From an uncultured Sutterella sp. (GTDB taxonomy: Bacteria; Pseudomonadota; Gammaproteobacteria; Burkholderiales; Burkholderiaceae_F): DNA of 10,232 nt. The stretch is from positions 1 to 10,232 of the forward strand of contig USAL01000061.1 of NCBI GenBank assembly GCA_900552545.1. Reading direction: 5' to 3'. Below, piece by piece: positions 1 through 7,019 of the stretch. A model generated the notes under the pieces. It was not told the DNA's origin and did not search any database. It saw only the letters and a program-made list of their open reading frames with translations. Made by a program: the position numbers and the translations under genes. Every line of letters begins with the position of its first letter. Within the stretch, counting starts at the first letter, position 1.

Positions 1-346
1 TGAAGTCGCCCGCACCGTTCTTCATGGCCTCAACAGCCATGTCCACGTCGCCGTGGCCCGTGACGAAAATCACAGGCAGGGTCATCTTCCGTCGATTCAT
101 CTCTGAAAAGAGCTGCAGCCCGCTCATCTGCGGCATGCGCACGTCAAGAACCAGGCAGCCGGATTCCTCCTGCGGCTCCTGCAGAAACTGCGCCGCACTC
201 GTATAACAACGAACCTTCCAGCCGGCCGCCCGCAGCATGAAGCGATAGGAGGCGAGCATTTTCTCGTCGTCGTCGACCACGCGCACCAAAGAGGCCGCCT
301 GCACGCGCTCAAGCGGCAAATCATCCTGCGCTGAGGTTTTGTCCAT
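1..346 (-). CDS. FixJ/TtrR-like response regulator, receiver domain (partial)
   Basis: The window holds the N-terminal 115 codons; the C-terminal end, expected to be a LuxR-type DNA-binding domain, lies beyond the window start. The start is the ATG at 346-344, preceded by a GGAG ribosome site about 7 bases upstream. The receiver domain is clear: an acidic pocket at D25-D27, the phospho-acceptor D68 in LVLDVRMP, the conserved T96 in FVTGHGD, and K109 in MKNGAGDF. This motif set is typical of the FixJ/TtrR/NodW group. The gene overlaps the end of the sensor kinase gene by 26 bases, so the two are probably translationally coupled. By family and context it should be phosphorylated by that kinase and activate the reductase operon transcribed toward it from 6208. 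The receiver shows no lesion. The output domain is inferred, because it is not visible. Confidence 0.9.
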   Translation of the reverse strand, partial: MDKTSAQDDLPLERVQAASLVRVVDDDEKMLASYRFMLRAAGWKVRCYTSAAQFLQEPQEESGCLVLDVRMPQMSGLQLFSEMNRRKMTLPVIFVTGHGDVDMAVEAMKNGAGDF

Positions 347-2159
347 CACGCACTCCTTCGACTTCATTCAAACACTTGGGCAGGGTCAGCACGGCCTTGA
401 GCCCGATCGGGTCGTTGCGTTCAATGGAAAGTCTGCCGCCGCAGGCCTCCATGATGCGCGCCGAAATCGCAAGCCCCATGCCGAGCCCCGTCGACTTGGT
501 GCTCAGCTTTGGCGAAAACAGATCCTGAAAAGCCGACACGTCCACGGTGGGGCCATTGTCGGCAATCGTGAGCCGCCACACGGATTTTTGGTCTTCCAAC
601 ACCACTTCAATGCACGGCTCGACAACGCCTCGCATGGCGTCGGCGGCGTTCTTGAACAAGTTGAGGATCACAAGCGAAAGCTCGACGGCGTCAGCCGAAA
701 CGAAGGCTTTGACCGGCACCTGAACGAAGATCTCGGGCGGATTCTTCGCCAGAAGGCGAAAGTCCCTCACGGTCTGTTCAACGACCTGCTTGAGCTCGAC
801 CCTGGCATTGTTTCTTCCCACCCCCGTCTTCACATAGCCGCGCACCCGGTCGATGACGGCGCCGGCTCGTCGCGTCTGCCCGATGATTTCCGAGGCCGCC
901 TCACCGATCATTTCGAAGGTTTCCTTGTCTGAGCCTTCTGAAGAGCCGCGTTCAGCAAAGGTTCGAATGCCGTCGGCGAAATTGGCGATGGCGCCCAGAG
1001 GCTGCTTGAGCTCGTGGGCCACCATGTTGGAGAGCATGCCGACAAGGCTTGCCCGCTCAAGCGACTGCAGGCGGGTCTGCGTCTGGATCACTTCGTTTTG
1101 AGCCTTTTCGCGCTCGGCCATCACCGCCCGAAGGCTTTTGGTCTTGCGACGGACTTCAAACGTCACGAAGACCGTGTGCCAGAAGCCGAGGAATAGAAGC
1201 GTGGACAAGCCGAGCACAACCCAGCGGTACTGCATCCAGACGCGCTCGAACGTCCACTGGCGAAGATACCTGTAGTGGCCAATCCGCAGTTACCGAAAGA
1301 GCTCGTCGATGCGCGTGAAGTCGCTTGCAACGCTCCAGTAGCCGCCCATCTCGTCGGACAAGCTGAACAAGGCCGCGCAGGCTTGTCGGCTTTGTTCGGG
1401 CTTTGCTTCAGTGGTTGCGGCAAAAACCCAGTCGGGGTAGAGCTCGGTCGACGTGCTGCAGCGAAGGCGGGGATCGTTTTTGGCACCGATGACGCGAAAC
1501 TCATCCTTGGCAAGCAGCCCCTTGGCCGTCATTTCCTCAATCAGACATGTCCGAACCATGCCGACGCGGCTTCGCCCCTGACGCATCTGCTCCAAAACAC
1601 TCTGCATCGGGTAGCCCGTGTAGGAAATCGAGGCAAAGAAATGCTCCGGGTCGTAACCCCTGGCACGGATCTCGCCCAGGTGCACGGCAAGCCCGCCGAA
1701 TGCGTTTGGCGCCACTGCCAGAGCCGATTTCCCGCGCATGTCTTCAAACGTCCGAATCTGCTCGTCGTCGCTGCGGACGAAGAAGACGCCGCCCAAGCTG
1801 AAATTGGGATCATCAGCCTGGGCGATCTTGAGCGTTGCCAGATGCCTTGCCTGCCCCAAAAGCTGCATGTGGGAGAAGATGCCGGGATTTGAAATGAAGT
1901 AATCGAGCTTCTTGTCGCGAACCGCCTGCGGCAGCGAATCCAGGTCGTAGTAGGAGAGCTCGATGCGCTGCTGCCAGACGCTTTCGAGCACCTTGACGGT
2001 TTCGGCAAAAGACTGCGTGCTCGTTGAATTGCCGACGGTGCTGAGAATTCCAAGCCGCACGCATTCGGGGTCATTGACGGCGAGCGCGGGCGAGGACGCC
2101 GCACACGAAGCGAGCAGCGCAAACAGAAACTGTAGATACCGCCTTGAACTCGATTTCAT
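321..2159 (-). pseudogene. TtrS-like sensor histidine kinase interrupted by an in-frame stop
   Basis: Membrane sensor kinase, normally one polypeptide of about 612 residues. I place the start at the ATG at 2159-2157 because a signal peptide begins there (MKSSSRRYLQFLFALLASC, cleavage near SPALA). Residues about 25-289 form a PhnD-like periplasmic binding domain with TtrS-type motifs (VGMVRTCLIEE, LRCSTSTELYPDW). A TAA at 1292-1290 is codon 290. Reading continues in the same frame as LRIGHYRYLRQWTFERVW, which is the usual TtrS linker. Then come a transmembrane segment (about residues 313-335), the H-box MVAHELKQP with phospho-accepting H382, the N-box NLFKNAADAM with N504, and the G-boxes DNG (534-536) and GLGMGLAIS. 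A single change from a sense codon such as GAA or GAG would explain the stop. A restart at the ATG at 1235 could yield a membrane kinase without a sensor, but no good ribosome site precedes it. The first half alone would be a secreted binding domain without a kinase. Sequencing error or read-through remain possible. Confidence 0.85.
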
Positions 2160-2229
2160 CGCCGTCTGCCTACACCCGAACCGTTGAGCCAGATGGAAAA
2201 ATCTTATCAGCACGCCTGCGGGCGGCCCC

Positions 2230-2796
2230 TTAGCGATTGAGGAACTCGCCGACAAGCTCCTCAAGCAAAACCGTCAATTCGATGGCAATCGCATTGTCGG
2301 GCTGCTTGGCGCGAAGCTCTTTTTCAAGCCAGGGCAGCCAGCTCAAATGATCCCGACAAAAGCTCTCTGCGTCCTGCAGATACTGCTCGTCGCCTACGAG
2401 GCGCGCCCAGAAGGCGAGCATGACGCCGAGGTGATCGGCCGGTTCGTGCAACGAAGCATCCGGCGCAAGATCATGCGCGTACATCACGGCAAGGACTTCG
2501 TCTCTGGGGTCCTGCATCACCAGTCCCGTCAAGGCGACGCTTTCGTGAGGCGTCACCGAGCCCTCGCCCAGACCAAACGCCCGCGTCCAACTGCGATCAA
2601 GCTCTTCGACGCTTGCCTCTTCAAGAAGCACGGCGACCTTGTGAGCCTGCCGTCCCAGAGCCGAATCCTCTTTCTGTAACGCCTGCGTCATCGCCCGGAG
2701 GCTCTCGGGGACCGAGCCGTCGGCCCCTTTGAGCATCCAGTCGGAAAACGTAAGCGAGGCAAGTGCAATCACCGGATAAGAAAGATGTGCGCTCAC
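2230..2796 (-). CDS. TorD-family molybdoenzyme maturation chaperone
   Basis: A 188-residue cytoplasmic, helix-rich protein of the TorD/DmsD family, which binds Tat signal peptides of molybdoenzymes and helps cofactor insertion before export. Visible signatures are TPHESVALTG near residue 82, the EPADHLGVMLAFWARL block (the E-x-x-DH motif of the family), and the later FCRDHLSWLPWLEKEL segment. The start is a GTG at 2796-2794. It is supported by an AGGAGG ribosome site 9 bases upstream that overlaps the TAG stop of the preceding ferredoxin gene, so the two are tightly coupled (13-base gap). Its likely client is the Tat-exported catalytic subunit encoded at the head of the same operon. The reading frame is intact although that client gene is frameshifted. 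The sensor gene follows after 70 bases. Confidence 0.85.
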   Translation of the reverse strand: MSAHLSYPVIALASLTFSDWMLKGADGSVPESLRAMTQALQKEDSALGRQAHKVAVLLEEASVEELDRSWTRAFGLGEGSVTPHESVALTGLVMQDPRDEVLAVMYAHDLAPDASLHEPADHLGVMLAFWARLVGDEQYLQDAESFCRDHLSWLPWLEKELRAKQPDNAIAIELTVLLEELVGEFLNR

Positions 2797-2809
2797 CGCT
2801 TCGGCCCTC

Positions 2810-3526
2810 CTACTTCACAGCCGGCTTGCGCGCCGTATAGAGCACGCTCGGCTTGGTCTGCTGAACCAGTTCGCGCGGCGCTCCCACGGCTTCGAAGGTC
2901 GCGTCGGGATGGAGCTTGCGAAGTTCCTCAAGCGGACCGCACTCAAGCGCGCGGCCGGGGCACGATGCCACGCAGGCGGGTTTGAGGCCGGCGCGCAGAC
3001 GATCCACGCACATGTCGCACTTGGTCATGTGCGGGTGCTCGGGCGTACCCATGGCCGTCTTGTCGAGCGGCTCGAAGTACTGCGGTGCACCCCAGGGGCA
3101 GGCGCGGGCGCATGCCCCGCAGCCGATGCACTTGTCGCTGTCGACGATGACGGCGCCGAACTCCGTTTCCTTGCTGATCGCCTTGACGGGGCAGACCTTA
3201 ACGCAGGCCGGATCGGCGCAATGGTTGCAGGACATCGACATCGGCACCACTTCGACATTCGGAGCGCGCGTACCGAACTCAAAGAACTGCACGCGACGCC
3301 AGGTTTCCTTCATGTCGAAACTGCGCAGGTATTCGTAATTGGAAGCCTTCTGCGTCGTTCCGGCCTTCCAGTCCTTGGGCTCAGCGAGCTTCTTGAGCGA
3401 GTTTTCTCCAAGCGCATGCAGCTTGGCGTCCCCTCTTCTGCCTTCATTCCATTCCTTGCAGGCAACGGTACAAGTGGCACATCCCAGGCAGCGCTTTTGA
3501 TTGAAATAAAAACCCCACTGTGTCAT
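2810..3526 (-). CDS. DmsB-like iron-sulfur electron-transfer subunit
   Basis: A 238-residue ferredoxin subunit of the DmsB/NrfC type, expected to pass electrons through four [4Fe-4S] clusters to the catalytic subunit. All sixteen ligands are visible in four groups: C13-C16-C19-C23, C100-C103-C108-C112, C133-C136-C139-C143, and C170-C173-C185-C189. The opening GFYFNQKRCLGCATC is typical of DMSO-reductase B subunits. It has no signal peptide, as expected for a partner carried through the Tat system with subunit A. The ATG at 3526 follows an AAGGAAG ribosome site 5 to 7 bases upstream. It starts 29 bases after the restored stop of the catalytic subunit. The frame is intact. No membrane anchor gene follows; a chaperone gene comes next. 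Confidence 0.92.
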   Translation of the reverse strand: MTQWGFYFNQKRCLGCATCTVACKEWNEGRRGDAKLHALGENSLKKLAEPKDWKAGTTQKASNYEYLRSFDMKETWRRVQFFEFGTRAPNVEVVPMSMSCNHCADPACVKVCPVKAISKETEFGAVIVDSDKCIGCGACARACPWGAPQYFEPLDKTAMGTPEHPHMTKCDMCVDRLRAGLKPACVASCPGRALECGPLEELRKLHPDATFEAVGAPRELVQQTKPSVLYTARKPAVK

Positions 3527-3555
3527 TTTTTCTTCCTTGACGAATTCGTTTCAGA

Positions 3556-6208
3556 TCACTTCAGTGCCGGCAGCTCGGCGCTCACTTCGCAAACGCAGCC
3601 GCCTGCGGCAAAGCCGCCCGACTTCGTTGTCTGCAGATGCAGGTACGGGTCGCCCGCGCCGATGTCGCGGTCAATCGTGAGCGTGTTGACGGCGCCGCCC
3701 ACGTCGACGGGAACGCGGTGTCGCTTCACCTTTCCGCTGCCGTCTTCGTCAAAATACGCATCGAAGAATTCCGTCTTGCTCGGCTGATACCAGGCGCCTT
3801 CGCCGATGGACACCACGCCGGGAAGCTGGCGCAGCGTGACCTTGGCCGGGATCTTGATGCAGCCGGCTTCCGTGTAGACATACACGGGAGCGCCGTCGCG
3901 AATGCCGCGAGCCTTGGCCGTCCGGATGAATCGTCACGGCGTGCGGGAACACGTCCTGAATCATCGTCGTGTTGTCAAAGGACGAGTGCGAACGATTGGG
4001 CATGTGAGGCGTCGTGTACTGCAGCGTGTAGGTACGGCCGGAAGCATGCGGAGTCTTTTCCATGATGTCTTCGTAGCCGTCGGCCGGACGGACGTACTGC
4101 GCACGTGCAATGCCGCCCTGAACGCGTCCGCGGGCCGCGAGCCACGGAGAGTAGAAATTGATGCGGCCAGTATCGGTCGGGAATTCTCCGGGCTTGAACT
4201 TGGCAGCCGCGATCACGCTCTTTTCCGGCGGAACGGGCAGCTGAAGATTGGCTTTTTCGAGCATCTCTTCAAAGCTCGGCAGCTTCATCTCCGGATCCAC
4301 CTGCTTGTAGGCTTCGGGGAGCTTGGCCGTCTTCCACTGCACGCGCATCACGTCCAGATCGGTCATGCCGTGGCGGCCCCAGTCGAGCCCCAGACGCTTG
4401 GCGATCATTTCGTTGATGGCCACGTCGCTCTTTGCTTCGTACATCGGGCTGACGACGGCATTGACGACGTTCATGTCGGTCTTCACACGGCTTCCGGTAA
4501 AGAAGCTCTCCTCGAGATGGGTGATCACCGGCAGAACCAGATCGGAGTAGCGCGCGGTCGTGCTCATGAAGCGTTCGTAGCTCAGAACAAAGTCAAGCTT
4601 CTTCCAGGCGAGGATCTTCGGATTGATGGAGGAACGCTGGTTGAACGGATCGGCCGAACCGCCGCCACGCCAGACCATGTCGATCTCGATTTTTGCATCC
4701 GGTCCCAGATCGATGCCGTTGATGCCGAGCACGTCGGCTCGAATCTGCTCAGGCGTGCGCGAGTCGCGGCCCGTCGTAATGACCCGGCTTTGCATGTACT
4801 GCGAGAAAAGCAGGGCGTTGAACTTCTTGGAGCTGCACATCGCAGGCGCCTTTCCGAGTTTCATCGCCATGCCGTCGACCGGCGCGAGCGAGCCGATGCC
4901 GCCGCCGCGCACGGTCACGTTCCCCGTCATTGCCGACAGGCACAGCAGCAGCCAGACGTGGTACATGCCGTTACCCGTACGCTGGGCGCCGCCGCACGTC
5001 CACGTCGAATGCAGACAGGCGGGCTTGGTTTTTGCATAGGTGACGGCAAGCGCCTCAATAACCTCGGCCGGAATGCCCGAAAGAAGCGCCGCCCAGCGCA
5101 GAACGCCGGCTTCGCCGCCGTGCTTGCGCTGAAGTTCATCGAGATATTCGACAAATGACTGTCCCTCGGGCGTTGTGAACGTCGTTCCCTTCCAGGGCTT
5201 GCCCGTGATCGGATCCTTGGCAGGCGACTGGCTCACCACGGAATCCCCGGGGTAGAAGCCGAAGCAGTACTTTCTGATATAGGCCTCGTCATGCAGGCCG
5301 CGGCGATAAATCGTGTTGGCCATGGCAACGATGATGGCGCTGTCGGTGCCCGGACGCGGAGCAATCCAAGCCGGGATTCCGGGGGCGCCGGTCGCCATGG
5401 CGCCGACCGTACCCGTATAGCGGGGGTCGACCACCACAATCGGAATTCCCTTTTCGCGCGCCTTCGTCATGATGAAGGGCAAGTGCGGCGAGGTCGTCTG
5501 AGGATCCGCACCCCAGACGATGATGAACTTAGAATTGAGCATGTCGATCGACGGATGCCCGTTGACGCCCTTGCCGAGGGCGTTGTAGAGCGCATCCATT
5601 TCGTTGCCCGCGGAATGGTGCCCCCAGTTGGAGACGTAATGTCCCATAAAGGGCAGCGGGGTGCTGCCGACTTCCCAAATCGGGATGTAGCCCAGTTCCT
5701 TCTGGCGGGCACGCGCCTTTTCAATGTGCTCGCAGGCTCGGTCAATGGCCTCGTCCCAGCTGATGCGCTTGAATCCGGCGAGATTGCCGCGTTCAATCGT
5801 CTGCAGCAGCGGATACTTCAAACGGTCGGGGGCATAAAGGCGCTTTCTTTCCGCGTAGCCCTTCATGCAGGCGCGGCGCTGCATGTGGCCGATGGACTCG
5901 TCGGTCTTGGCAGCCTCGCAACGGGGCACGTCGCCCGCCGAGGTCAGCGCCAGCAGACGACCGTTCTTGACATGCGCCTTGAGCATGCACTGTCCGTGGC
6001 AGTGGATTTCGTGATACGTGTTGATCACCTTGACGCTTTGCCCGAGCGTTTCGGCCGGCTTGGCGCCGAGCACGTTCAAATCTTCGGCAGCCAAGGCGCG
6101 CGTCCAGACGGACAACGAAGAAACCGCAGCTGCAGCGGACGTCAGTTTCAAAAACTGACGGCGAGTTGCGGGGAGAGCCTTTCGACTGCTGTTTTCGAAT
6201 TGAGCCAT
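3556..6208 (-). pseudogene. DmsA-like Tat-exported molybdopterin oxidoreductase, frameshifted near the C-terminus
   Basis: Catalytic subunit of a DMSO-reductase-family enzyme (bis-MGD cofactor, periplasmic); the substrate is unknown. The ATG at 6208 follows AGAGGAG by 7 bases. A Tat signal with twin arginines R16-R17 (RRQFLKL) has a likely cleavage site near ALA-A at about residue 40. The FS0 cluster motif is H66-x3-C70-x3-C74 with C114 in RACMKGY. The conserved core follows: RISWDEAID, VWGADPQ, VVDPRYTGT, and WIAPRPGTDSA. S199 in NWGHHSAG aligns with the DmsA molybdenum-ligand serine, by my memory of that protein. After codon 763 (HPD) the frame breaks near 3916-3920, and the 819-residue reading ends in Arg/His-rich nonsense. 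The correct C-terminus (AKARGIRDGAPVYVY, then GVVSIGEGAWY and onward, ending PALK) lies in another frame down to 3556. A +1 insertion or -2 deletion fits; the repaired product would be 883 or 884 residues. The C-terminal cofactor-binding lobe is lost without repair. Loss of function is inferred. Confidence 0.88.
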
Positions 6209-6444
6209 TCTTTTCTCCTCTAGGGGTCTCAGAAGCCGCCTCGGATCGCCGCTCGTCGTTGTTTTTTTCTTGCGTGCGCACTCCCAGGCTTCTCGGCATG
6301 TTGATCCCGCAACGTTGTTTCAACAACTGTCCCAAAGTGCAGGCGTCCGTTGCAGACTCCGAAATGACCGGGACAATTCCGTCTGTGAGGGCCACTGCGC
6401 GCTTCAATCGGCCAACCGCCGCCTCGCGCTGAAAATGAAGCGCC
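6209..6444 (-). promoter_or_regulatory. Upstream leader and probable promoter region of the reductase operon
   Basis: This 236-base stretch contains no credible gene. It lies between the reductase start and the 3' end of the intron remnant, so any operon promoter is most likely here. I could not place convincing -35/-10 boxes or a sigma54 site. Visible structure includes a dyad at 6314-6327 and a small hairpin at 6426-6443 (5-bp stem, 8-nt loop). Near the gene are the AGAGGAG ribosome site and an A-rich tract at about 6259-6267. Confidence 0.4.
6314..6327. promoter_or_regulatory. Candidate regulator-binding dyad (GTTGTT-N2-AACAAC)
   Basis: A perfect 6-bp inverted repeat with a 2-base centre (GTTGTTTCAACAAC on the plus strand) lies about 106-119 bases upstream of the reductase ATG. 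A FixJ/TtrR-like regulator would be expected to bind a dyad in such a position, which is the only functional argument. No consensus for this regulator is known to me, and a repeat of this size can occur by chance. Confidence 0.25.
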
Positions 6445-6540
6445 ATCGGATAGGAGGCGGGGAGATTTCCCCGCCGTCCTTGCACACCACCGCCCGTATC
6501 GTTCGGTAGGCACCGCTCACGCGGTGTTTTACGGCGGTTT

Positions 6541-6784
6541 CCATCGTTCTAACTTCCACCCACTTCGGCCAAGATGAGCCCAGGCCAGCATCAGTTGTGG
6601 GCTTTCAAGAAATCGTTGTTCAGGGTCGTTGACAGGACATGGTCTCAGACGCAAGCGTAAATTTCCACTTTGACGCAATGAGATCTTTCCAGTCAAAAGA
6701 AGGAAAGATCAAATGACGAAAAATAGGAAGATCATTCGTGAAGGAATCCAACATAGGAGCCCTTCAACCATGATCAGCGAAAAT
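6541..6784. other. Unassigned central segment of the intron remnant
   Basis: This roughly 245-base interior replaces the rest of domain I, domains II-IV and the maturase gene. I recognise no family in either strand. A minus-strand frame without an ATG reads on from after a TGA near 6707 to a TAA at 6531-6529 (it includes PEQRFLESPQLMLAWAHLG). A plus-strand frame beginning at an ATG at 6574 gives a 28-residue peptide starting MSPGQHQLWAFKK. Neither has a ribosome site or a family I can name. It contains a 9-bp perfect inverted repeat (6682-6690 with 6702-6710). Confidence 0.4.
6682..6710. repeat. 9-bp inverted repeat, 11-base loop
   Basis: GATCTTTCC at 6682-6690 is the exact reverse complement of GGAAAGATC at 6702-6710. 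No T-tract follows on either strand, so it does not look like an intrinsic terminator. Its role is unknown; it lies inside the unassigned centre of the intron remnant. Confidence 0.6.
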
Positions 6785-6922
6785 CAGGTCGGTGGTTTGC
6801 CTCCGGCTTCCTTCAGATTCCACCTCGCGGCGGACACCCTTGCCCTTGGCTATACGCTTGGTGCTACCTCCTGCGCTCGGGACTTTCATCCGTTAAATCA
6901 TGCCCATGCCGGGAACACCATG

Positions 6923-6958
6923 AAAAAACCCCGCAGCAGCTGAGTGCTCGCAGGGTTT
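6923..6958 (-). terminator. Rho-independent terminator of the murJ-macro-domain gene pair
   Basis: On the minus strand AAACCC (6958-6953) pairs with GGGTTT (6931-6926). Inner GC and AGCA/TGCT pairs lie around a 6-base loop, and a six-T tract runs from 6928 to 6923. It starts 61 bases past the stop codon of the macro-domain gene, as expected for the operon terminator. The intron remnant begins 4 bases after the last T. Confidence 0.8.
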
Positions 6959-7019
6959 GCTTTTGCTGGTTGAGGATGATTGGCCGCTTGTCGATTCGAC
7001 CGTGCGGGAGTCGGGAGGA

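Larger units (their letters stand above)
6445..6918 (-). mobile_element. Degenerate ORF-less group IIC (bacterial class C) intron
   Basis: Read on the minus strand, the element begins GTGTTCCCGGCATGGGC at 6918. It then shows hallmark domain I blocks of bacterial class C introns: GATGAAAGTCCCGA (about 6890-6877), AAGGGCAAGGGTGTCCGCCG (about 6847-6828), and GGAATCTGAAGGAAGCCGG (about 6822-6803). Similarity to the class stops at about 6784. The 3' end is again recognisable: a domain V pairing ACCGCCGT (6538-6531) with the GGCGGTGGT segment (6494-6486), then a domain VI hairpin (stems 6475-6468 and 6463-6456) with a bulged candidate branch-point A6451 and a terminal AT at 6445. No reverse transcriptase is present, and domains II-IV are not recognisable. 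Full-length relatives carry a roughly 400-residue maturase. It lies directly after the terminator at 6923-6958, the preferred target of this class. Splicing is doubtful because most of domain I beyond its 5' part is gone. Recognition is from memory of class C intron sequences. Confidence 0.82.

Noticed and set aside
2160..2264. A longer N-terminus for the sensor kinase starting at 2264.
   Set aside because: It would bury a clear signal peptide behind 35 extra residues and run into the end of the chaperone gene; the ATG at 2159 fits better.
3902..5158. A long open frame (418 codons) on the plus strand opposite the reductase gene.
   Set aside because: It is a GC-rich shadow of the catalytic-subunit gene; its Arg/His-rich sequence shows no family motif and no ribosome site was found.
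6400..6430. A possible sigma54 promoter (TTGGC...GC spacing on the minus strand) for the reductase.
   Set aside because: The match to TGGCAC-N5-TTGC is too poor, and no sigma54 activator is visible; the regulator is FixJ/TtrR-like, not NtrC-like.
6426..6443. A hairpin next to the intron 3' end considered as a second terminator.
   Set aside because: It has a 5-bp stem and 8-base loop with no adjacent T-tract on either strand.
6713..6943. A 76-codon plus-strand reading frame (including LPPASFRFHLAADTLALG) that could be called a small protein.
   Set aside because: It is the antisense of group II intron domain I, whose conserved RNA blocks explain the apparent protein conservation.
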